This document shows, in pieces, positions 41,858 through 50,902 of a stretch of 64,000 nucleotides of DNA. Position 1 is the first letter of the stretch. Each line of letters begins with the position of its first letter. The notes beneath the pieces were generated by a model that worked only from the letters and a program-made list of their open reading frames with translations, did not search any database and was not told the DNA's origin. Both the position numbers and the translations under genes were made by a program. The DNA is from Bhargavaea changchunensis. GTDB taxonomy: Bacteria; Bacillota; Bacilli; Bacillales_A; Planococcaceae. The DNA is taken from positions 88,849 through 152,848 of the forward strand of contig NZ_JBHTCT010000035.1 of NCBI RefSeq assembly GCF_042665595.1. The letters are read 5' to 3'.

Positions 41858-43339
41858 CTACTCCTTTAACACCGCATCGATATAGATCGATGGCTGGTGG
41901 AGGATTTCCGCGGCATCCCACATGAGCGGACGGAGCCATTCCGTGCCGACCCCGTACATGACGGTCAGGGCGGTCACGATAACGGCCGGGATGAGAAGGC
42001 CGCGGTAAACACCCGCCGTAGTCCCTTTGACCGGTTTCGGCTCTCCCCAGAACGCATGGATGAAGATTCGGATGACAGATAGCAGAACGAGCAGGCTGGA
42101 TGCCAGGATAATAATCCCGCCCCATAGGTTGTCAGCCTCGAATGCACCTTGCACGATCAGGAGTTTTCCGAAAAAGCCGCTGAGCGGCGGGATGCCCGCC
42201 AGGCCGAACGCTGCGATGAGCCATGTCCAGGCCAGGCCGGGATAAGTCTTCATAAGACCGCCCATTTCCCTTAAATTCGATGTGCCGGTAATGGCGATAA
42301 TGACACCAATGAGCATGAAGAGCCCCGCTTTGATCAGCATGTCATGGATCAGGTAGAACACCGCGCCTTCCAGTCCGGCCATGTTCATCTGAGCCACACC
42401 GAATAGGATGACCCCTACAGCGATGATGATATTGTAAATCACGATCTGTTTCAGGTCATAGTAGGCGAGCGCTCCGATGCAACCGGCAATGACTGTGAGA
42501 ACCGCAAGGATCATCAGCAATTCATGGGTGAAGCCCGGATCATGAGGGAACAGCAGCGTAACAGTCCTCATAATCGCATAGACGCCAACTTTCGTAAGCA
42601 ATGCCCCGAACAGGGCGAGCACCGGTACTGGCGGTGCCGCATACGAGCTGGGCAGCCAGAAATAAAGCGGGAAGATGGCGCCCTTGAGTCCAAAGACAAG
42701 AATCAGCATCACGGCGATGACAGTGAGAATTCCGCTTTGGCCGATTTCCGAGACCTTTGCCGAGATGTCGGCCATGTTGAGTGTCCCGGTTACAGAGTAC
42801 AGCATCGCGACCGTAGTCACGAAGAATGCAGAAGAGACAATGTTCACGAGTATGTATTTGATCGATTCCCGGAGCTGACGTTTCTCGCCGCCCAGAACAA
42901 TCAGGACATAAGACGCCATGAGGAGCACTTCAAAGAAGACGAACATATTGAAAATATCGCCTGTTGTGAAGGCACCGTTCACGCCTGTCAGCATGAACAT
43001 CATCGCAGAATAGTACAGGTTTTTTTCCCGGCCTTTGCCGATGGATCTGAAGCTGTAGAAAACGATCGCCAGAGTGATCAGGTTAGAAGTCAGCACAAGT
43101 CCCGCTGATAGCGGATCCGACACCATCGTGATGCCGAAAGGCGCTGGCCAGCTTCCCAGTGTGACCGCCTGGACCCCGTCCCGAAGCACAACCGAGACGA
43201 GCACTGTTGAGGCGATGACGGAAGCGATCATGCCCGTGACGGTGACCGCCCGCTGTGCGGTGATCCGCTTCGGGAAGAACAGAAGGATCATGGCCGTCAG
43301 GAACGGGATCAGGACCGGAAATAACAGGAGGTTAGTCAT
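41858..43339 (-). CDS. mrpD: Mrp Na+/H+ antiporter subunit D
   Basis: 493 residues from the second ATG (43339), which matches the B. subtilis length and N-terminus and is better spaced from AAAGGAA than ATG 43348. Fourteen helices; a complex I ND2/NuoN-like proton-antiporter fold with GVNGAFTTGDIFNMFVFFEV and YDLKQIVIYNIIIAVG. With MrpA it forms the ion-translocating module. It overlaps the end of mrpC by eight bases. Confidence 0.95.
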   Translation of the reverse strand: MTNLLLFPVLIPFLTAMILLFFPKRITAQRAVTVTGMIASVIASTVLVSVVLRDGVQAVTLGSWPAPFGITMVSDPLSAGLVLTSNLITLAIVFYSFRSIGKGREKNLYYSAMMFMLTGVNGAFTTGDIFNMFVFFEVLLMASYVLIVLGGEKRQLRESIKYILVNIVSSAFFVTTVAMLYSVTGTLNMADISAKVSEIGQSGILTVIAVMLILVFGLKGAIFPLYFWLPSSYAAPPVPVLALFGALLTKVGVYAIMRTVTLLFPHDPGFTHELLMILAVLTVIAGCIGALAYYDLKQIVIYNIIIAVGVILFGVAQMNMAGLEGAVFYLIHDMLIKAGLFMLIGVIIAITGTSNLREMGGLMKTYPGLAWTWLIAAFGLAGIPPLSGFFGKLLIVQGAFEADNLWGGIIILASSLLVLLSVIRIFIHAFWGEPKPVKGTTAGVYRGLLIPAVIVTALTVMYGVGTEWLRPLMWDAAEILHQPSIYIDAVLKE

Positions 43340-43673
43340 GTTCGTCATTTCCTTTCAGTAAAGTCATATTGTCCGTCTCGAGTTCCTGGTACGCGCGGTA
43401 TGCCATCACGAGGAACAGCGCCGTTACACCGAAACTGATGACAATCGCCGTCAGGATAAGAGCCTGGGGAAGGGGATCCACGAAATCCGTCACCCCGTCC
43501 GCAAGAACCGGGGGAGCGGAGCCCTCGAAGCCTCCCATTGTCAGGATGAGCAGATGCGCCCCGTGGCTCAACAGGCCGGTTCCGATGATGACCCGGAGCA
43601 GGCTCCTGGACAGAAGCAGATAAACGGCGGCCATAAAGAGAAAGCCGATGATGACCGACATGAGAATTTCCAT
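43332..43673 (-). CDS. mrpC: Mrp Na+/H+ antiporter subunit C
   Basis: 113 residues, same length as B. subtilis MrpC, three helices, NuoK-like; GTGLLSHGAHLLILTMGG and DPLPQALILTAIVISFGVTA are conserved. One-base overlap with mrpB. Confidence 0.95.
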   Translation of the reverse strand: MEILMSVIIGFLFMAAVYLLLSRSLLRVIIGTGLLSHGAHLLILTMGGFEGSAPPVLADGVTDFVDPLPQALILTAIVISFGVTALFLVMAYRAYQELETDNMTLLKGNDEHD

Positions 43674-44095
43674 TAGTCATCACTTCCAATCGAAAGAATG
43701 ATATTCATCGTCGCGCCGACAACGACCAGGTAGACCCCGAGGTCAAACAGCATGGCCGAGTGAAGGGAGGTTTCCCCGAACAGCGGCAGCTTGAAGTAAT
43801 CGTACGCGTGGGTGAAAAACGGGACATCGAACAGAATGGATGCAGACGCAGTTCCGAGTGCAAGGATGAGTCCGATTCCGATGATGACCGTGTAGTTGAA
43901 AGGCAGTGCCTTTTTGACCGTACGGATATCGAAAGCCAAGAGCAGAAGGACGAGTGCCGATGCGGTCAGCAGGCCGCCGACAAACCCTCCTCCTGGTGTG
44001 TAGTGGCCCGCAAAGAAGATATGGATCGCAAACAGGAAGATTATGAAAAACACGACTTTTGTCGTCGTCTGGATGATGACATCACTGTTTTTCAC
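43673..44095 (-). CDS. mrpB: Mrp Na+/H+ antiporter subunit B
   Basis: 140 residues, four helices, with FAGHYTPGGGFVGGLLTASA, the MrpB signature. It overlaps mrpA by 14 bases. Confidence 0.95.
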   Translation of the reverse strand: MKNSDVIIQTTTKVVFFIIFLFAIHIFFAGHYTPGGGFVGGLLTASALVLLLLAFDIRTVKKALPFNYTVIIGIGLILALGTASASILFDVPFFTHAYDYFKLPLFGETSLHSAMLFDLGVYLVVVGATMNIILSIGSDD

Positions 44096-46499
44096 CGGAA
44101 TCCCCCTTTCGTGTGAGACGGAGGCGGATCAGGCCGAGAATCCCGATCGCCGCTATGGACAGGACGGCAATTTCAAATAGCGTATCAAAACCACGATAGT
44201 CAACAAGGATGACGTTGACTATGTTTCCGCCGCCCGCTTCAGAATAGACCGTGTCTTTGTAATACTGCGATATGGACGGCAATGCTTTCTGTGATGCGGA
44301 AGACATCGCAAGCAGGGCCATCATGAGGCCGACCGCAGCGGCGATCAGCGCATTGCCGACACGGAACTTCCGTTTTTCGTCATGCCGGCTCATCTTCGGA
44401 AGGTGATAGAACGCCAACAGGTAGAGGGCGACAGATACGGTTTCGATGACGAGCTGGGTCAGCGCAAGATCCGGCGCCTTGAAGGTGACGAACAGGAGAG
44501 CGACCACATAGCCTGCCGCTCCAAGAGCGATGATGGCCGTCAGGCGCTTTCGGGCGACAAGTGTCGTTACAACAGAGGCGACGAGTACAAGCAGCAGTCC
44601 GACTTCCGCAGGTCCGATCGGCGCAGTTCCCTCAAAGGAGACTTGGAACGCATCTTTCGCGATCATCGAACCAAGCACGATGATGACAATTCCGGAGAAC
44701 ATATAGATCAGGTAGCTCCGGATCTGTCCGTCCATATAGGAGCGGGACAGGCGGTTCATGCCGCTTTCTGCGAAATACATGGAGGAATCATAGAACTTGT
44801 TGAGTGTCAGGTACTCAGGGAAGGCCCGGTAAAGTCCTTGCCATTTCGGCAGGAGCCAGTAAAGGACCAGTCCTGCGATGACAATGCCGATTGTCATCAT
44901 CAGTTCAGGCGTGACATGGCCGTGCCAGGCGGCTACATGGACATCAACATCTGCCGGAGAGTTGTACATAAATGGCTGCACGGCAGCAACTGCGGGTTTG
45001 ACGATCCAGTCCCCGATAAAATTCGGAACGAAGAAGATGGCTACGACAATCAGGCCAAGCACTGCCGGAGAGACAAGCATGCCTGCAGGTGCCTCATGTG
45101 CCGATTTCGGCAGCAGATCCGGCTTGTGTTTTCCTGTGAACGTACGCAATACAAAATAGAAGCTGTAAATGAACGTGAACACGCTGGCAATCCATGCAAC
45201 CACCAGAAGCACGGTTCCCCAGGAAGCAGGAGCGAACAGGTCAAGTTCTCCCAAACTCAGCATTCCTGTCAGGAATAGTTCCTTGCTCAGGAAGCCACCG
45301 AACGGAGGCAGACCCGCCATGGAAAGGGAACCGACCAGGGCGATTGTGAAAGTAACGGGCATGAGGGCCATGAGGCCGCCAAGCTTCCGGATATCACGGG
45401 TACCCGTTTCATGGTCCACGATACCCGCAATCATAAACAGGCTGCCCTTGAATGCGGCATGGTTCACGAGGTGGAAGATAGCGGCGAAGCCGGCGTACTT
45501 GAACATTGTTTCTGCAGCACCATCCACGTGGAAAGCAGCTGCGGCCGCACCCAGCAGGGACATGATCAGCCCCAGCTGACTGACAGTCGAGAAAGCCAGA
45601 ATGCCTTTCAGGTCAGTCTGCTTCACCGCAAAGAAGGATCCCCAGAACAGGGTGAGCACACCGATTGAAGTCACTAGCCACACCCAGATTTCAGATGCCG
45701 CAAAAATTGGCGTGAAGCGCGCAACCAGATAGAGACCCGCTTTGACCATGGTCGCGGAGTGGAGATACGCACTGACCGGAGTAGGCGCTTCCATCGCGTC
45801 CGGAAGCCAGATATAGAACGGGAACTGGGCGGATTTTGTGAACGCCCCCAGAAGGAGGAGTACTAGTGCCCATGTGAAAAGAGAATGTTCTGCTAATTCG
45901 GGGGCCATTGATACGAGTTCGCGAACCGAGAATGTTCCTCCCATGATGTAAAGAAGAACGAAGCCCCCGAGCATCATGAGACCGCCAAAGACAGTGATCA
46001 ACATTGATTTGAGCGCACCAAAGCGCGACTTGTCCCTCGTATACCAGTAACCGATAAGCAGGAACGACGAAATCGACGTCAGTTCCCAAAAACCGTAGAG
46101 GGCGATCATGTTGTCTGACTGGACGACCCCTAGCATGGCCGTCATGAACATGAGCAGGTAGACGTAGAAGTTACCGAGCCTTTCCTTTTCCTTATCAAGG
46201 TAGAAAATCGAATAAAGAACCACCAAAGATCCAATTCCCGTGATAAGTAGTGAGAAAAGCAGACTAAGGCCGTCTATGTATGAAGTGAGTGTAATACCAT
46301 ATGACGGAATCCAGGCCAATTCACCTATATGGACCCCGCCGTCTTTCACTTGGGGCAGGAAGCCCAAATAGTAGATAAACAGCAACACCGGCACGGCAAG
46401 CACGAACCAGCCGGTATGGATACCCCGCAGCCGGTTTGCCAGGAATGGGACGAACAGAGCGGCTATGACCGGTGCGAATAACAACAGCACGGATATCAA
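44082..46499 (-). CDS. mrpA: Mrp Na+/H+ antiporter subunit A
   Basis: 805 residues from TTG 46499, six bases after AAAGGAGG; B. subtilis MrpA is of similar size. Residues 1-~500 are the NuoL/ND5-like antiporter fold (FYLDKEKERLGNFYVYLLMF, LPDAMEAPTPVSAYLHSATM, LKGILAFSTVSQLGLIMSLLG); the remainder holds the MrpA-specific C-terminal helices with APDLALTQLVIETVSVALYLL and a MrpB-like GFDTLFEIAVLSIAAIG. First gene of the seven-gene operon for Na+ extrusion and alkaline pH tolerance, driven by the proton gradient. Confidence 0.96.
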   Translation of the reverse strand: MISVLLLFAPVIAALFVPFLANRLRGIHTGWFVLAVPVLLFIYYLGFLPQVKDGGVHIGELAWIPSYGITLTSYIDGLSLLFSLLITGIGSLVVLYSIFYLDKEKERLGNFYVYLLMFMTAMLGVVQSDNMIALYGFWELTSISSFLLIGYWYTRDKSRFGALKSMLITVFGGLMMLGGFVLLYIMGGTFSVRELVSMAPELAEHSLFTWALVLLLLGAFTKSAQFPFYIWLPDAMEAPTPVSAYLHSATMVKAGLYLVARFTPIFAASEIWVWLVTSIGVLTLFWGSFFAVKQTDLKGILAFSTVSQLGLIMSLLGAAAAAFHVDGAAETMFKYAGFAAIFHLVNHAAFKGSLFMIAGIVDHETGTRDIRKLGGLMALMPVTFTIALVGSLSMAGLPPFGGFLSKELFLTGMLSLGELDLFAPASWGTVLLVVAWIASVFTFIYSFYFVLRTFTGKHKPDLLPKSAHEAPAGMLVSPAVLGLIVVAIFFVPNFIGDWIVKPAVAAVQPFMYNSPADVDVHVAAWHGHVTPELMMTIGIVIAGLVLYWLLPKWQGLYRAFPEYLTLNKFYDSSMYFAESGMNRLSRSYMDGQIRSYLIYMFSGIVIIVLGSMIAKDAFQVSFEGTAPIGPAEVGLLLVLVASVVTTLVARKRLTAIIALGAAGYVVALLFVTFKAPDLALTQLVIETVSVALYLLAFYHLPKMSRHDEKRKFRVGNALIAAAVGLMMALLAMSSASQKALPSISQYYKDTVYSEAGGGNIVNVILVDYRGFDTLFEIAVLSIAAIGILGLIRLRLTRKGDSGEKQ

Positions 46500-46700
46500 G
46501 AATGTTCCTCCTTTCAATAGTGGTGATCCGATAGTTATTCGGTAAATAGGTAACAGGACTAATTATAACCCAATTGTAAAGCGGTTGCATTGAAGAAACT
46601 GGGGCTATTCACCGATTGCAGTACCTTGGAACCGAGTTCTTCCTATATTAAAAAAGCTCCAGAAAAACCACAGTGAAATCTTTTTGAACATCACACAAAT

Positions 46701-46733
46701 AAAAACGTCGCGCAGCAAATGCTGCGCGACGTC
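46701..46733 (-). terminator. Terminator of the MFS transporter gene
   Basis: CGTCGCGCAGCA/TGCTGCGCGACG, followed on the minus strand by TTTTT. Confidence 0.92.
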
Positions 46734-46767
46734 ATTCACTTGATATGGAGTTGCAGAACTACAGTCA

Positions 46768-48000
46768 TTAGTGCGGATGCAGCATCTCCTGCCGCTCCAG
46801 CACATCCTCGAAATCCTCTTTCGGACGCTTCCTGGTGAAGTGAAGGGAGACTAATGCAATCAGGAACAGGGCCGCCGTTACATAGAAGACGGAGGAGATG
46901 CCGATAAAGCCGCTCACGATTCCCCCGAACATCGGGCCGATGATGTTCCCGAAAAAGCGGAAGCTGGTATTGTAGCCAAGCACTTCACCTTGGATATCTA
47001 CAGGTGCTTCTCTCCGGATCAGGGCGGTGGTGACCGGTATGAGACCGCCGATCGAAACCCCGAACAGCAGGCGCAGGATGATCAGTTGCCAAAGATTTGT
47101 GACGAGAGCCTGCGGAATCATGAATATAAAGGTCAGCAACAGCAGCACAGTCAAGACCCGCTCATACCCATGGTTGTCGCCGAGCTGCCCCCATTTCCTG
47201 GCGAAGAGAAGGTTGCCGACACCTGCGGCGCTGAAGGTGAGGCCCGCAAGAAATGCCACCTGGTCGGCTTCCGTGAGTTCAGCGACGTAGAGGGAAAGAA
47301 GGGGCTGGATGCTGAAATTGCCGATCTGGATCAGCGCCGTGATAATCATGACGTTCAGCATGAGACGATGGGAGAGTATGGAACGCACGATGGTGTTTCT
47401 GGAATAGACATGATCTCGGTTCTTCTTTTCTTTTTTCTGTTCCTTGATTCCGAATGTCACGATCAAGGCGGCGATGAAGATGGCGGCGGAAGAGATGATA
47501 AAGGCCAATTCGAACCCGAAAGAATCAGCCAGCAGGCCACCGAGCGCCGGTCCGAAAAGAGTTCCGGAAACGCTGCCCATCTGGAGTGTGCCAAGTGTCT
47601 TGCCGGCTTGGCCTTTTGCGGTATGGGCACTAATGAAGGCAAGGGATGTCGGGATGAAGCCCGTCACAACACCCATTGCCAGCCGGAGAAAGAAGAACGT
47701 GTACACATCGTCGACAAACCCCATCATGAACATGAACGCCGAAATACCGAAGGCGTTGATCATGAGAATCGGCTTAAAGCCGTACCTGTCACCGATCCGT
47801 CCCCAGATTGGAGACATGATAAATGCCGACACGAATGTTGCGCCAAAGATGAGGCCAGCCCACTTTTGTACAAAGGCATCGGAGTGACTGCCGAATGTGT
47901 CAATGTACAGGGACAGGAATGGCATGATCATGGTCATCGTTCCCGCGACCAGGAAGTTGGTCACCAGGATGATGATAAAGTTGCGTTTTTGTATTGACAT
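46768..48000 (-). CDS. MFS transporter, drug:H+ antiporter type
   Basis: 410 residues, twelve helices. The loop 2-3 motif reads GRIGDRYGFKPILMINAFG, and the 12-helix plan with LAMGVVTGFIPTSLAFISA (motif B/C region) and GPALGGLLAD fits DHA1 multidrug efflux proteins. A central charged loop (KEQKKEKKNRDHVYSRN) separates the halves. Substrate unknown. AGGACG is seen upstream of the ATG at 48000. Monocistronic; no regulator gene beside it. Confidence 0.9.
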   Translation of the reverse strand: MSIQKRNFIIILVTNFLVAGTMTMIMPFLSLYIDTFGSHSDAFVQKWAGLIFGATFVSAFIMSPIWGRIGDRYGFKPILMINAFGISAFMFMMGFVDDVYTFFFLRLAMGVVTGFIPTSLAFISAHTAKGQAGKTLGTLQMGSVSGTLFGPALGGLLADSFGFELAFIISSAAIFIAALIVTFGIKEQKKEKKNRDHVYSRNTIVRSILSHRLMLNVMIITALIQIGNFSIQPLLSLYVAELTEADQVAFLAGLTFSAAGVGNLLFARKWGQLGDNHGYERVLTVLLLLTFIFMIPQALVTNLWQLIILRLLFGVSIGGLIPVTTALIRREAPVDIQGEVLGYNTSFRFFGNIIGPMFGGIVSGFIGISSVFYVTAALFLIALVSLHFTRKRPKEDFEDVLERQEMLHPH

Positions 48001-48166
48001 CTATCGAACGTCCTTTTTAGCACTTAGTATCCCCATTATAAAGCATTTCGTAACCCGAAAAAAGTGTCATGACTTATTCATCGTTTTCCCTCCGGCCAGT
48101 ATGTTACACTTATGAACATACTGAACCTCCTGTGCCGTCCGGTGCTGGGAGAAAAGGAGAGATACG

Positions 48167-48757
48167 ATGTTTCCTCAACTGGCGAACGAAGCTGCAGAAA
48201 ATGAAGCACTTGCAATCATTCATACAAACCATGGCGAGATGAAGGTGAAGCTGTTCCCCGAACAGGCACCGAAAACGGTAGAGAACTTCCTTACACATGC
48301 CGAGAACGGCTACTATGACGGAATTATCTTCCACCGCATTATTCCGGACTTCATGATCCAGGGCGGCGATCCGACCGGAACAGGCATGGGCGGAGAAAGC
48401 ATCTACGGCTCCACTTTCGAAGACGAGTTCTCGCCGGAGCTGTTCAATCTCCGTGGAGCTCTCTCTATGGCAAATGCAGGACCGGGAACGAACGGAAGCC
48501 AGTTCTTCATCGTACAGGCAAAACGCGTCCCTTCCCAGATGCTCAGCCAGCTGGAGGGAGCAGGCTTCCCGAAAGAAATCATCGAAGCTTACGCAGAAAA
48601 AGGCGGCACGCCTTGGCTTGACCAGCGCCATACCGTATTCGGCCAGGTAGTCGAAGGCCTGGATGTTGTCGATGAGATTGCAGGCGTCAAAACAGGTGCC
48701 CAAGACAAGCCTGTTGAGGATGTAGTCATCCAGTCGATTGAAATTCTGAAAAAGTAA
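48167..48757 (+). CDS. Peptidyl-prolyl cis-trans isomerase, cyclophilin type
   Basis: 196 residues. FHRIIPDFMIQGGDPTGTGM and NGSQFFIVQ are the cyclophilin active-site segments, with the Arg, Phe, Met and Gln that line the pocket. Compared with B. subtilis PpiB (about 143 residues) it has an insertion of ~40 residues after NGSQFFIVQ (AKRVPSQMLSQLEGAGFPKE onward) before DQRHTVFGQVVEG. No signal peptide, so cytosolic. AAAAGGAGAGATACG precedes the ATG. Followed in the same direction by a small membrane protein gene. Confidence 0.93.
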   Translation: MFPQLANEAAENEALAIIHTNHGEMKVKLFPEQAPKTVENFLTHAENGYYDGIIFHRIIPDFMIQGGDPTGTGMGGESIYGSTFEDEFSPELFNLRGALSMANAGPGTNGSQFFIVQAKRVPSQMLSQLEGAGFPKEIIEAYAEKGGTPWLDQRHTVFGQVVEGLDVVDEIAGVKTGAQDKPVEDVVIQSIEILKK

Positions 48758-48795
48758 CTCTGAACCCGGAATCCACATTAAGGAAGTGAGTCATC

Positions 48796-49008
48796 ATGAA
48801 AACGGTTCTTCTCATGCCGTTCCTTTATTTTCCGGAAGACAAGACCCTTTATATACCGGCAGTAGCGTCATTGCTTGTCTGCATGTTCCTTTGCTACCTG
48901 GCTTTTCGCTGGATCAAAAAGAAATCCGCCGAACAGGAAAAAGCGACACATGAACTCGAGCAGCGCATTCTGGCCGAACGGAATGCAAAACAGCCGCCCT
49001 CTCATTGA
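48796..49008 (+). CDS. Small single-pass membrane protein, unknown
   Basis: 70 residues. A short N-terminal part (MKTVLLMPFLYFPEDKTLYI) precedes one membrane helix (AVASLLVCMFLCYLAFRWI) and a charged helical tail (KKKSAEQEKATHELEQRILA). AGGAAGTGAGTC precedes the ATG, 38 bases after the isomerase. No family recognised. A terminator forms at its 3' end. Confidence 0.72.
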   Translation: MKTVLLMPFLYFPEDKTLYIPAVASLLVCMFLCYLAFRWIKKKSAEQEKATHELEQRILAERNAKQPPSH

Positions 49009-49022
49009 GGCCGGCTGTTTTT
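48987..49022 (+). terminator. Terminator of the isomerase unit
   Basis: AAAACAGCCGCCCTC pairs with GAGGCCGGCTGTTTTT; it begins within the last codons of the small membrane gene. Confidence 0.87.
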
Positions 49023-49138
49023 ATGTACGAGGTTCAGGCTGGCCAAAATACGATCCAAAATTTCTCCCTTTCTTTTTTTAATGGCTGTGCTATTATAGCT
49101 AATAATCATTCAAAGAACTGAAAAATAGGTGAGTACTG

Positions 49139-49399
49139 TTGGATACCATCGAAATCAATCATTTTGCGGCGGATCTTCTGGATCGGTGGGACCCGTTCAA
49201 TCAGGGGCCGGGTGCATACGAGACTGAGATTGCCGACGTCATTGCTGCTCTCCATGATGCCGCCCATCCGTCCGAATTGGCGGAACGGATCCGTCTGATT
49301 TATGAGCATTCCTATGAACTTTGGATCCCGCATGAGGCCTGCATGGACATCTCCTATAAGCTGATCGCGCTCAAATACGGGGCAGGATGTCCGCTATAA
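49139..49399 (+). CDS. yugE: DUF1871 family protein (YugE-like)
   Basis: 86 residues from TTG 49139, about seven bases after AGGTGAG. All-helical; DLLDRWDPFNQGPGAYETEIADV is the recognisable DUF1871 segment, as in B. subtilis YugE. Function unknown. Convergent with the NSS transporter across a shared terminator. Confidence 0.85.
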   Translation: MDTIEINHFAADLLDRWDPFNQGPGAYETEIADVIAALHDAAHPSELAERIRLIYEHSYELWIPHEACMDISYKLIALKYGAGCPL

Positions 49400-49401
49400 T
49401 G

Positions 49402-49430
49402 AAAAAACCGCCGAGTTGGCGGTTTTTTTT
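49402..49430 (+). terminator. Bidirectional terminator
   Basis: AAAAAACCGCC/GGCGGTTTTTTTT. Confidence 0.9.
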
Positions 49431-49441
49431 CATGTGTTTGC

Positions 49442-50770
49442 TCATCCCCAAATAGTAGAGATGAAAACCAATATGATGGCAAGCGGGCAAACATAGCGGA
49501 CGAGGAGCCGCCAGGCGGACGCCTGGAATCCGGAACCTCCGAGTTCTTCTTCGGTAATCTGGCGGGACAGATAGTAACCTGCAAACAGGGAGATGAAGAA
49601 TGCGCCGATCGGCATGCCGAACTTGGAGACAATTGTGTCTGCCAGATCGAAGAAAGACAGGCCGAACACCTTCACATCCGATAGGATCCCGAATGACAGG
49701 GCGCTTGGAATGCCGACCAGAAAGACGATCAGCCCGTAAAGGAACGCAGCGCCTCTGCGCCGTTCATATTTGTTCCGGATGCCGATCGACACAGTAATCT
49801 CGAGCATCGCAATACTGGAAGTCAATGTCGCGAATAGCATCAGGATAAAGAACAGCAGCATGAACAGGAAGCCCAGCGGCATCGATTCGAAAATGGCCGG
49901 CAGGATGACGAAGACAAGTCCTGGCCCTTCCGCCGGTGATCCGCCGAAAGCGAAGACAGCAGGGAAGATGACAAGGCCCGCGAGAATGGAGATGAAGATG
50001 TTCAGGACCGCCACACTCCAGCCGGATTTCATGAGGTTCTCATCTTTCGGCAAATAGGACGCATATGTAATCATGCTGCCGATCCCGACACTTAACGAGA
50101 AGAAGGCCTGTCCAAGTGCCAGAAGGGCTGTTTCTCCGTTTAAGTAAGAGAAATCTGGCACGAACATAAATCGGATTCCTTCCATCGCTCCGTCGAGCGT
50201 GAGGGAGCGGATGGCCAGGATGATGAAGAAGATGAACAGCATCGGCATCATCCATTTGCTCGCCCGCTCGATGCCTCCCTTGATGCCTCGTGACACGATC
50301 CAGATCGTCAGGAACATGAAGACGGCCTGGGCAAGGAGTGCCTCACCCGGTCTGGCGATGATCGAATCAAACAGAGCTCCAAAGTCCTGAGGATTTCCGC
50401 CTCCGAACAGATAAGCGACTGAGCGCACCAGATATGACAGGATCCACCCGCCGACCACGCTATAGAAGGACAGCACGATAATGGACATTGCAAAACCGAC
50501 AAATCCGAAAATCGGCCATGCCGTTCCGGGTGCCAACCGGCGGAAGGTTGTGACGACGTCTGCCTGACCGCGCCGGCCTATCAGAAATTCCGCAATCAGG
50601 ATCGGGAGGCCGATCAGGAATGTACTGAGGATAAACAGCAATATGAAGATGCTGCCGCCGTTCGTACCGGCCATATATGGGAACTTCCAGATGGCCCCGA
50701 GGCCGATGGCACTGCCGGCCGCTGCCAGGATGAATCCGATCTTGGAAGTCCAATTTTCTCGATTTGACAT
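49442..50770 (-). CDS. Sodium-dependent NSS/SNF transporter
   Basis: 442 residues from ATG 50770, preceded by GGAGGGATC; the 65-codon upstream extension is not coding. W-SKIGFILAAAGSAIGLGAIW and FPYMAGTNGGSIFIL form the LeuT-like Na+ site region. It has about eleven helices, like bacterial 11-TM NSS proteins (e.g. the tyrosine transporter Tyt1), shorter than the MetP-like protein at 28 kb. Imports an amino acid with Na+; specificity unknown. No small-subunit gene follows. Confidence 0.92.
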   Translation of the reverse strand: MSNRENWTSKIGFILAAAGSAIGLGAIWKFPYMAGTNGGSIFILLFILSTFLIGLPILIAEFLIGRRGQADVVTTFRRLAPGTAWPIFGFVGFAMSIIVLSFYSVVGGWILSYLVRSVAYLFGGGNPQDFGALFDSIIARPGEALLAQAVFMFLTIWIVSRGIKGGIERASKWMMPMLFIFFIILAIRSLTLDGAMEGIRFMFVPDFSYLNGETALLALGQAFFSLSVGIGSMITYASYLPKDENLMKSGWSVAVLNIFISILAGLVIFPAVFAFGGSPAEGPGLVFVILPAIFESMPLGFLFMLLFFILMLFATLTSSIAMLEITVSIGIRNKYERRRGAAFLYGLIVFLVGIPSALSFGILSDVKVFGLSFFDLADTIVSKFGMPIGAFFISLFAGYYLSRQITEEELGGSGFQASAWRLLVRYVCPLAIILVFISTIWG

Positions 50771-50902
50771 AAATAGTTGATCCCTCCGAAAACTGATTCC
50801 CCCATTGTACAACATGTTGCCCAAAAAGAAAGTCCGACCATGTAACCAATCGGAAATGCACAAATCAAAATACGGTGGATTTGGTATAATAAAGGAAGAA
50901 GC

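Noticed and set aside
46990..47997. 335-residue plus-strand frame across the MFS gene
   Set aside because: Highly charged His/Gln/Asp/Glu-rich antisense product; the minus-strand MFS transporter is clear.
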